Below, in pieces: positions 57,438 through 64,000 of a stretch of 64,000 bases of DNA. Source of the DNA: Taklimakanibacter deserti (lineage in GTDB: Bacteria > Pseudomonadota > Alphaproteobacteria > Rhizobiales > Aestuariivirgaceae); contig QORU01000010.1 of assembly GCA_003574785.1 (NCBI GenBank), forward strand, positions 62,001 to 126,000, read 5' to 3'. A model generated the notes under the pieces. It saw only the letters and a program-made list of their open reading frames with translations, was not told the origin of the DNA and did not search any database. The stretch's first letter is position 1, and every line of letters starts with the position of its first letter. Both the position numbers and the translations under genes were made by a program.

Positions 57438-58115
57438 CTAACGCACCGTGAGACGATCCATGATCTGCGACTGCACATTGGCGAGATGGCGGCGCATCTC
57501 GCGCTCGGCCGTCTCGGGATCGCGCGCGGCAATGGCATTGGCGATGGCGCGGTGCTCGGCATCGCGTTCGGCGCGCCGCTTCGGGCAGACGCTCGCCGGC
57601 AGGCCGAGGCGAATGCGCGAATCGGTGCCGACAGCGCGCAGCAGCCGGTAGAATTCGCTCGCAAGCCCGTTGCGGGCGCCATCGGCGACCGCCTTGTGGA
57701 AGGCGAGATCGGCGCCGCCATAGTCGCCGTCATCGGCATTCTCGACGGCGGCGACGATCTGATCGACCTGCGCCGGCGAGGCACGCAAGGCGGCAAGCCG
57801 CGCCAGAGCGGGCTCGATGACGGAGCGCAATTCGATGACCTCGATGGGATTGGTGGCATGGGCAAGCTCGTGCCACGGCGGCGTCTCGGCTTTGCCCGTG
57901 CGGGGCTCGATCTCCCCCGTATCGCGCAGCACTTTCAGCGCCTTGCGCAATTGATGGCGGTTGATGCCGAGCTCGGCGGCGAGATCGCGCTCGGGCGGCA
58001 CGGCGCCGGCCGTCCGGATCGCGCCGCGTACCGCATCGATCAGAGCCGAGAGCTCGGCCGTCGTCTTGTGCGGGATGCGTCGCTGGGCAGGAGCGGTGAT
58101 CGTGATGTCCGTCAT
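57438..58115 (-). CDS. GntR/FadR family transcriptional regulator
   Basis: A 225-residue regulator from ATG 58115: winged helix (PERDLAAELGINRHQLRKALKVLRDTGEI) and an FCD effector domain (VIELRSVIEPALARLAALRA, DLAFHKAVADGARN, EHRAIANAIAARDPETAEREMRRHL). FCD regulators bind small acids. It is convergent with the transporter and divergent from the GMC dehydrogenase gene (101-bp gap), so control of the 58217-62660 catabolic run is likely. Confidence 0.9.
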   Translation of the reverse strand: MTDITITAPAQRRIPHKTTAELSALIDAVRGAIRTAGAVPPERDLAAELGINRHQLRKALKVLRDTGEIEPRTGKAETPPWHELAHATNPIEVIELRSVIEPALARLAALRASPAQVDQIVAAVENADDGDYGGADLAFHKAVADGARNGLASEFYRLLRAVGTDSRIRLGLPASVCPKRRAERDAEHRAIANAIAARDPETAEREMRRHLANVQSQIMDRLTVR

Positions 58116-58216
58116 GCGCAAGGGTCTAGCAGAGTCACCAACCAAACTCAACCACATCTTTGCGGTTGCCGGCTTCTTGACGAAGCTGGTTGAGTAATGG
58201 TTGTCTTGCCGGGACC

Positions 58217-59794
58217 ATGGCAGAATTCGACTATATCATCGTCGGCGCGGGATCGGCAGGTTGCGTGCTCGCCAACCGGCTGAGCGCCGATCCCACCCAC
58301 TCCGTCCTCCTCATCGAGGCGGGCGGCTGGGACCGCGATCCCTTGATCCATATCCCGCTCGGCTGGGGCAAGATCCTGCAGCAGCGCCGGCACGACTGGA
58401 TGTATTTCTGCGAGCCGGAAGCCAATGTGAACCAGCGCAAGGTCGAATGCGCGCGCGGCAAGGTGATCGGCGGCTCGTCCTCGACCAATGCCATGGCCTA
58501 TGTGCGCGGCAACCGCGCCGATTTCGACGCCTGGGCCAAGGCGGACGGACTTTCCGGCTGGTCCTTTGAAAAGCTCCTGCCCTATTTCAAGCGCCAGGAG
58601 CATTGGGAAGGCGGCGAGAGCGCCTTTCGCGGCGGTGAAGGTCCGGTCAGCACGCAATTCTGCAAATTCGCCGATCCGCTCGTCGAAGCCTTCGGCGAGG
58701 CCGGCAAGAGTGCAGGCTTCGGCTGGACCGAGGACTATAATGGCGAAAGGCAGGAAGGCTTCGGCCGCTTGCAGATGACGATCGGCAAGGGCCGGCGCTC
58801 ATCCTCCGCCACCGCCTATTTGCGCCCGGTGCTCGGCCGGTCCAACCTCACGGTCATGACGGATGCGCTGGTGACGCGACTCCTCATCGACAAGGGCCGC
58901 GCGCTCGGTGTCGAAGTGGCCGAGGCCCAAGGCAGGCGCGAGATCCGGGCCAGGCGCGAAACGCTGCTGGCCGGCGGCGTCATCAATTCGCCGCAGCTTC
59001 TCATGCTGTCGGGCATCGGCGATCCGCAGGCGCTGGCACGCCATGGCATCAAGACGCAGGTGCCGCTTCCCGATGTCGGGCAACATCTCCAGGATCATGT
59101 CTCGGTGATCCTCTTGTACAAGCGCAAGCAGCACGGCCCCTTCTACCGAATGATGCGCTATGACCGGATCGCGCTGGCGATGGCCGAGGCGCATCTCTTC
59201 GGCACCGGCTTTGCCGCGGACGTGCCGGGCGGCATCACCGCTTTCCTCAATAGCGGGCAGAGCCCGGTGCCCGATGTGCAGTTCCTCTTCACTGCCGCGA
59301 CGCTCGCCGCCTGGCCCTATTTCGCACCCTTCAAGCAGCCCTTCCAGGACGGCTTCGCCACCCGCATCGTGCTGGTCAAGCCGGAAAGCCGGGGCTCCGT
59401 CCGTCTCGCCTCCGCCGATGCCACCGCAGCGCCCCTCATCCATCAGAATTTCCTCGCCACCGAAAGCGACTGGAAAGGCCTCACGGCCGGCGTCGAGATG
59501 GCGCGCCAGGTTGCGGCGAGACCTGAGATGCAGGCCTTCATCGCGGCCGAGCTCACCAAGAGCGATATCGAGGAGCATATCCGCGCGACCTCCATCACCG
59601 TCCATCACCCGATGGGCACCTGTCGGATGGGTGGTGTGGTCGATGGCGACTTGCGCGTGAAGGGCGTCGACGCCTTGCGCGTCGTCGATGCCAGCGTGTT
59701 TCCAGGCGGCATTTCCGGCAATATCAACGCCGCCGTGCTGGCCGTCGCCGAACGCGGTGCTGATCTCATTCTTGGTCGCAACCAACAAGCTTGA
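58217..59794 (+). CDS. GMC family FAD-dependent oxidoreductase (choline dehydrogenase-like)
   Basis: A 525-residue flavoprotein from ATG 58217. FAD motif [19 protein letters not shown] at the N terminus, [15 protein letters not shown] near residue 90, [11 protein letters not shown] and a closing [21 protein letters not shown] with the His/Asn pair. GMC enzymes oxidise alcohols; the choline dehydrogenase/alcohol dehydrogenase branch fits best. In this neighbourhood the substrate could be choline or another alcohol, which the sequence does not settle. Confidence 0.9.
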   Translation: MAEFDYIIVGAGSAGCVLANRLSADPTHSVLLIEAGGWDRDPLIHIPLGWGKILQQRRHDWMYFCEPEANVNQRKVECARGKVIGGSSSTNAMAYVRGNRADFDAWAKADGLSGWSFEKLLPYFKRQEHWEGGESAFRGGEGPVSTQFCKFADPLVEAFGEAGKSAGFGWTEDYNGERQEGFGRLQMTIGKGRRSSSATAYLRPVLGRSNLTVMTDALVTRLLIDKGRALGVEVAEAQGRREIRARRETLLAGGVINSPQLLMLSGIGDPQALARHGIKTQVPLPDVGQHLQDHVSVILLYKRKQHGPFYRMMRYDRIALAMAEAHLFGTGFAADVPGGITAFLNSGQSPVPDVQFLFTAATLAAWPYFAPFKQPFQDGFATRIVLVKPESRGSVRLASADATAAPLIHQNFLATESDWKGLTAGVEMARQVAARPEMQAFIAAELTKSDIEEHIRATSITVHHPMGTCRMGGVVDGDLRVKGVDALRVVDASVFPGGISGNINAAVLAVAERGADLILGRNQQA

Positions 59795-59868
59795 CGGTCG
59801 AACCTGGTTGGCCTACGGTTTCGACCAGGCGAGACCCAAAGAAAAAATTCGAACGCATGGAGGATTGA

Positions 59869-61017
59869 ATGTCAGGCGCCAAATCAGCCGCCCTTCCCAA
59901 TCGCGACGCAGCCTTGCGCGGCCTTTACGACGATGTTGCCCGCGGCAACATGTTCCCCTTCTGGGCGACCTCGGCCGATGTCGAGAATGACGAGATCAAG
60001 CAGCTCATGGGCACCAAGAAGGCAGTGCCCTTCATGTGGGACTATGCCAAGGATATCGACCCGCTGCTGCATCGCGCTGCCGACCTCATCAAGATGGACG
60101 ACAGCGAGCGCCGTTCGCTGATCCTCATCAATCCGGGCCTGGCCCCCAAGCGCGCCACCGTCTCGACCATGTACACGGCCTATCGCCTCAACGATCCCGA
60201 CGAGATCATGCCGCCGCACAAGCATTCGCCGAGCGCCATCCGCTTCGGCCTCACCGGCAAGGGCAATTTCACCGGCGTCGAGGGCGAAAACATCACCTTC
60301 GGCCCAGGCGACATGGTGCTCACCCCCAACGACACCTGGCACAATCACGGCACGGTGGGCGGCGAGCCCGCGGTCAATCTCTCAGTGCTCGACCTGCCGC
60401 TGGTCGAGAACCTCAACGCCATCCATTTCGACCACAATTATGCCGAGCTCGAAGACGGCAAGATGGTGAAGAAGAAAGAGCAGACATCGCGCTATCCGTC
60501 CGACTATTCGCAGCGCGTCTATGGCGAGGGCGGCATGCTGCCGCGCTTTGCCGATCACAAGCGCGGCTCCGGCCTCTCGTCCCCCATGTATGTCTATCGC
60601 TGGGACCGCATGGAAGAGCTCCTCGACCGTCACAAGGACTGGGATGGCGACCCCTACGAAGCGCTGATGGCCGAATATGTCGATCCGACCACGGGAAACC
60701 CGGTGTTCAAGACCATCACCTTCTTCGCTCAGATGCTGCGCCCCGGCGAGAAGACCCTGCCCCTGCGCCAGACGGCGAGCCTTCTCGTCGCGCCATTCCG
60801 CGGCAAGGGTTATTCCATCGTCGATGGCCAGCGCTTCGACTGGAAGGAATTCGACACGCTCGCCGTGCCGGGCGGCGCCTGGTGCGAGCATGTGAACGGC
60901 TCCGACAAGGATCCGGTCTTCCTCTTCGTCGCCAGCGACGAGCCCACGCTCAAGGTGCTCGCCCTCTACAAGAAATGGGGGCGTGACAAGGCGGGAGACA
61001 TGGTGCGGCTCGCCTGA
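59869..61017 (+). CDS. Gentisate 1,2-dioxygenase-like bicupin
   Basis: A 382-residue bicupin. First cupin: PPHKHSPSAIRFGLTG and LTPNDTWHNHGTVGG supply a set of His for Fe(II). The second cupin (TASLLVAPFRGKG, VPGGAWCEHVNGSDKD) looks less complete. Gentisate and 1-hydroxy-2-naphthoate dioxygenases of ~350-390 residues share this plan; they open the ring between carboxyl and hydroxyl. GGAGG precedes the start. The next gene begins ~106 bp downstream. An aromatic acid substrate is likely but not named. Confidence 0.82.
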   Translation: MSGAKSAALPNRDAALRGLYDDVARGNMFPFWATSADVENDEIKQLMGTKKAVPFMWDYAKDIDPLLHRAADLIKMDDSERRSLILINPGLAPKRATVSTMYTAYRLNDPDEIMPPHKHSPSAIRFGLTGKGNFTGVEGENITFGPGDMVLTPNDTWHNHGTVGGEPAVNLSVLDLPLVENLNAIHFDHNYAELEDGKMVKKKEQTSRYPSDYSQRVYGEGGMLPRFADHKRGSGLSSPMYVYRWDRMEELLDRHKDWDGDPYEALMAEYVDPTTGNPVFKTITFFAQMLRPGEKTLPLRQTASLLVAPFRGKGYSIVDGQRFDWKEFDTLAVPGGAWCEHVNGSDKDPVFLFVASDEPTLKVLALYKKWGRDKAGDMVRLA

Positions 61018-61123
61018 CGCGGCCAGAGGCAATCCAGGCGGAAGGAAGAGCGGCTCATACCCTCTTCCGTTCCCGTCCCACCGCAAACCATCCGTCGAGA
61101 CAACCTCCAGTTCCCGGTTCATC

Positions 61124-62251
61124 GTGCAGAGCTCACACAAGACCAAGCAGATTGCGCATATCGATTGCCCGGGCGGCGGCCAGGTCTGGGTCGACGGCAC
61201 CACGCTCTATATCGGCCATATGCGGGCGCCGAGCGGCACCACCATCGTCGACATCGCCGACCCCCGGAAGCCCAAGGTGCTCGCCGTCGTCGACGTGCCG
61301 AAAGGCTGGCACTCGCACAAGGTGCGGGTGCAGGACGGCATCATGATCGTCAATCATGAGAAGCTTGGGCCTGACGGGGCCTGGGAATTCGGCGGCGGCC
61401 TCGGCATCTATGACGTGTCGAAGCCCGCGGCGCCGAAGCAGATCGGCAAATGGGTGACAGGCGGGCGCGGCGTTCATCGCTACGACTTCGACGGTCGTTA
61501 TGCCTATATCTCGCCCACCGTCGAGGGCTATATCGGCAATATCGTGATGATCCTCGACCTCATCGATCCGACCAAGCCTGTCGAGGTCGGCCGCTGGTGG
61601 ATCCCCGGCCAGTGGCAAGCGGGCGGCGAGGAATATCCCTGGGCCAACTGGACGCAGCCCCGCTGTCATCATCCCTTGCGCATGGGGAACAGGCTCTATG
61701 TGAGCTACTGGCACCATGGCCTCTTCATCCTCGATCTCACCGACATGACGAAGCCCGTGGCCATCGCCCATACGAATACAAGCCCGGCTTTCCCGCATCC
61801 GACCCACACCTGCCTGCCGATGCCGAAGCCGCTCAAGGGCCGCAACATCATGGTGGTGGCCGATGAGGACGTGGCGAAGCTGCGCCCCGCCGCCCCTTCC
61901 TTCGCCTGGATCTATGACATCACCGAAGAGCGCTGCCCGGTCCCCATCGCGACCTACCAGGTGCCGGGGCTCGACAAGGACGGCGCGCCGCAACCGCCGA
62001 TGACGGGTTGCCACCAGCCTTCCGAACGTTTCAAAGGCACGGTCATCCCCTTCGCCTGGTTCGCGCAAGGATTGAGACTAGTCGATATCGCCGATCCTTT
62101 CGCGCCCAAGGAAGTGGGCCATTATGTGCCGGACATGCCCGAGGGCGCGGAGATGGCGTCGTCGAACGATGTCACCATCGATGATCGCGGCCTCATCTAT
62201 CTCATCGACCGCATCCGTGGGGTCGATATCATCGAAACCAGTGTCATGTGA
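61124..62251 (+). CDS. LVIVD-repeat beta-propeller protein
   Basis: About 375 residues from a GTG at 61124; the frame is open from 60983, inside the preceding gene, but the upstream part is low in protein character. It is made of LVIVD-type blades (IVDIADPRKPKVLAVVDVP, GIYDVSKPAAPKQIGKW, ILDLIDPTKPVEVGRWW, LFILDLTDMTKPVAIA, LRLVDIADPFAPKEVGHY). There is no signal peptide, so it is probably cytosolic. The role of such propellers is unclear. It shares the run with the cupin and RidA genes. Confidence 0.8.
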   Translation: MQSSHKTKQIAHIDCPGGGQVWVDGTTLYIGHMRAPSGTTIVDIADPRKPKVLAVVDVPKGWHSHKVRVQDGIMIVNHEKLGPDGAWEFGGGLGIYDVSKPAAPKQIGKWVTGGRGVHRYDFDGRYAYISPTVEGYIGNIVMILDLIDPTKPVEVGRWWIPGQWQAGGEEYPWANWTQPRCHHPLRMGNRLYVSYWHHGLFILDLTDMTKPVAIAHTNTSPAFPHPTHTCLPMPKPLKGRNIMVVADEDVAKLRPAAPSFAWIYDITEERCPVPIATYQVPGLDKDGAPQPPMTGCHQPSERFKGTVIPFAWFAQGLRLVDIADPFAPKEVGHYVPDMPEGAEMASSNDVTIDDRGLIYLIDRIRGVDIIETSVM

Positions 62252-62258
62252 CGGAGAG

Positions 62259-62660
62259 ATGATGAGCAAGAGCAAGGCCAAGCGCTATCCGATCGGAACC
62301 AAGAATCCCAACCTGCCCTTCCATCCAGGCGTCAGGGTCGGCGATCTCATCTTCGTGTCGGGCCAAGTGGCCAAGGATGCCGACGGCAATATGATCCACG
62401 GCACCATCGAGGAAGAGACCCGCGCCACCATCCTCGCCATCGAGCGCGTGCTCAAGGCCGATGGCGCGAGCCTCGATGATGTCGTGCGGGTGTGCACCTA
62501 TCTCGAAGACACCCGCGACTTCGGGCGCTACAACAAGGTGTTCGGCGAATATTTCAAAAACCCGGCGGGCCTCGCCCGCACCACCGTCGAAGCGCGTGCC
62601 GTCATCAGCACCAAGATCGAGATGGATGCCATCGCCTATTGTCCGAAGGACGAGAAATAG
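62259..62660 (+). CDS. RidA family protein (enamine/imine deaminase-like)
   Basis: A 133-residue RidA/YjgF protein: GVRVGDLIFVSGQVAKDADGN, VVRVCTYLEDTRDFGRYN and the active Arg in LARTTVEARAV. RidA proteins hydrolyse reactive enamines and imines. The start lies in GAGAGATGATG, with either ATG (62259 or 62262) usable. It abuts the ABC ATPase gene directly (TAG-ATG). Confidence 0.88.
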   Translation: MMSKSKAKRYPIGTKNPNLPFHPGVRVGDLIFVSGQVAKDADGNMIHGTIEEETRATILAIERVLKADGASLDDVVRVCTYLEDTRDFGRYNKVFGEYFKNPAGLARTTVEARAVISTKIEMDAIAYCPKDEK

Positions 62661-63509
62661 ATGTCGGCCACCCGCCCGATCCTCAGAGCCGCGCCATCGC
62701 CCGCGTCGCAATCGCGGCGCCCCGGGCCGGCACATCTGAGCGCCGAAGGCGTGGCGGTCGAATTCGATCTCGGCGGACGCAAGCAGCGCGTCCTCAACGA
62801 CATCGATCTCAAGGTCGGCAAGGGCCAGCTCGTCGCGCTGGTCGGTCCTTCGGGCTGCGGCAAGAGCACCTTGCTCAGACTGTTCGCCGGGCTGATGAGC
62901 CCGAGCGCCGGCAAGATCGAAGTGGCGGGCATGGCGCCCGCCGAAGCGGCGCGCAAGAAACTCATCGGCGTCGCCTTCCAGGATGCGACACTTCTGCCGT
63001 GGAAGACGGCGCTCGACAATGCCGCTTTCCTGCTCGAGACCGCCGATCCCTCGCTCTCTCGCGCCGAGGTGAGGAAGCGAGCCCAGCATAATCTCCATCT
63101 CGTGGGCTTGAGCGGTGCCGAAGCCAAGCGTCCGTCGCAGCTTTCGGGCGGCATGCGCCAGCGCGTCGCCATCGCCCGCGCGCTGACGCTCGATCCGGAA
63201 GTGCTGCTCCTCGATGAGCCCTTCGGCGCTCTCGATGCGATCACGCGCGAAGAAATGGGCAGCCTCCTCCTCGACATCTGGCAGCGCACCCAGAAGACCA
63301 TCCTTCTCGTGACCCACGCCTTCGACGAAGCGGTGTTCCTGTCGAGCGACATCCATGTGATGGGAACCGGGCCGGCGCGCATCCTCGAGACGATCGCCAA
63401 CGATCTGCCCTATCCGCGCGACGCCCAGACCTATCGCGATCCGCGCTTCTCGGAAACCGAGGCGCGTCTGCGCGAGCTCCTGGTCAAGAGCCATAAGGGA
63501 GGCGCCTGA
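62661..63509 (+). CDS. ABC transporter ATP-binding protein, nitrate/sulfonate/taurine type
   Basis: A 282-residue ATPase of the SsuB/TauB/NrtD class: Walker A GPSGCGKSTLLRLFAG, signature LSGGMRQRVAIARAL, Walker B VLLLDEPFGALDA and the switch His in LLVTHAFDEA. ATG follows the RidA stop directly. It pairs with the permease that begins one base after its stop. Substrates of this class are small anions or aromatic precursors; a thiamine-precursor type is another option. Confidence 0.9.
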   Translation: MSATRPILRAAPSPASQSRRPGPAHLSAEGVAVEFDLGGRKQRVLNDIDLKVGKGQLVALVGPSGCGKSTLLRLFAGLMSPSAGKIEVAGMAPAEAARKKLIGVAFQDATLLPWKTALDNAAFLLETADPSLSRAEVRKRAQHNLHLVGLSGAEAKRPSQLSGGMRQRVAIARALTLDPEVLLLDEPFGALDAITREEMGSLLLDIWQRTQKTILLVTHAFDEAVFLSSDIHVMGTGPARILETIANDLPYPRDAQTYRDPRFSETEARLRELLVKSHKGGA

Positions 63510-63510
63510 C

Positions 63511-64000
63511 ATGATCACCCAAGCCCTTCCGGCTCCCAAGGTCTCGCGCGCCGTCATCGACGTCGCCCCGGCGATCCTGCTCGGCCTGGTGTGCCTCCTT
63601 CTCTGGGAAGGCGCCATCTGGCTGTTCAAGGTCGAGCCCTTCGTGCTTCCCGCCCCATCGGCCATCGCCCTCGTGATGGTCGATCAATACCAGTCGCTGG
63701 CGGCGGCAGCGCTCGTCACGGCCGAAGAGATCCTCATTGGCTTCGCGCTCTCGGCCGTTACGGGCGTGCTCGTCGCCGTCGTCATCGCGCGTTTCGAGAC
63801 CTTTGGTCGGGCGCTCTATCCGCTGATCGTGCTCTTCCAGAATGTGCCGAAAGTAGCCTTGGCGCCGATCTTCATCCTGTGGTTCGGCTATGACCTCGCG
63901 CCCAAGGTGCTGCTCATCGTGGTGATCGCCTTCTTCCCGGTGGCGATCGGCATGCTGTCGGGCCTGCAGTCGGTCGATCCTTCGCTGGTCTCGCTGATGC
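63511..64000 (+). CDS. ABC transporter permease, SsuC/TauC type (3' truncated by window edge)
   Basis: The first 163 residues of a BPD_transp_1-type permease: membrane segment near AILLGLVCLLLWEGAIWLF, then VLPAPSAIALVMVD, a segment around ILIGFALSAVTGVLVAVVIA, and the FQNVPKVALAPIFILWFGYD stretch typical of SsuC/TauC proteins. It begins at ATG 63511, one base after the ATPase stop. A binding protein gene is expected beyond the window. Confidence 0.9.
   Translation, partial: MITQALPAPKVSRAVIDVAPAILLGLVCLLLWEGAIWLFKVEPFVLPAPSAIALVMVDQYQSLAAAALVTAEEILIGFALSAVTGVLVAVVIARFETFGRALYPLIVLFQNVPKVALAPIFILWFGYDLAPKVLLIVVIAFFPVAIGMLSGLQSVDPSLVSLM

Overview
The window is GC-rich DNA from an alphaproteobacterium, most likely of the Rhizobiales/Hyphomicrobiales. 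The evidence is the codon bias, the typical Rhizobiales intergenic repeats (8588-8728, 30073-30093, 41899-41919), the density of ribose-type ABC transporters with LysR/GntR/Lrp regulators, and the non-pyrrolysine MttB methyltransferases. No rRNA, tRNA or CRISPR was seen.

Layout. 2-4712: a cut CoA-transferase and a corrinoid one-carbon module (pterin-binding methyltransferase, RamA-like activase, small virulence-factor-domain protein). 4721-14284: an AraC regulator divergent from a PhyH dioxygenase, then a ribose-type ABC operon with a ribokinase-type kinase, RbsD and a diverged PanB homologue, then LysR divergent from a second PhyH. 14367-14974: a MazEF-type toxin-antitoxin pair with a perfect 22-bp palindrome. 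15005-18502: aminotransferase/GabD operon divergent from an Lrp regulator. 18744-23207: di-haem cytochrome c and a membrane-embedded patatin-like lipase in one operon.

23507-39431 is the most unusual part. A ~13.8-kb block carries a giant LEPR-XLL-type BNR/repeat protein, a shortened SecA-like ATPase, a PqqD-M50 protease-HlyD fusion, a GAF-TM-HlyD fusion, a free HlyD adaptor and two small unknown proteins. It looks like a self-contained export system for the giant protein. It is bounded by ~105-126-bp direct repeats of the 3' end of the neighbouring mttB-like gene, and a third copy (the gene's own 3' end) bounds a second small insert with one unknown gene. This suggests stepwise insertion of cargo at the mttB 3' end. 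No integrase is visible.

39306-57435 is a quaternary-amine/betaine-type catabolic region: three MttB-family methyltransferases, PsuG, DoxX, LysR regulators, an Fe-S protein, a BHMT-like methyltransferase, a GFA protein, an enolase-superfamily enzyme, a desaturase-like di-iron protein, a TIM-barrel isomerase and a second ribose-type ABC transporter. With the 1.3-4.3 kb module it could move methyl groups from a quaternary amine via a corrinoid protein (not in the window) to tetrahydrofolate. 57438-64000: GntR regulator, GMC dehydrogenase, gentisate-dioxygenase-like cupin, LVIVD-repeat protein, RidA and the start of a nitrate/sulfonate/taurine-type ABC transporter.
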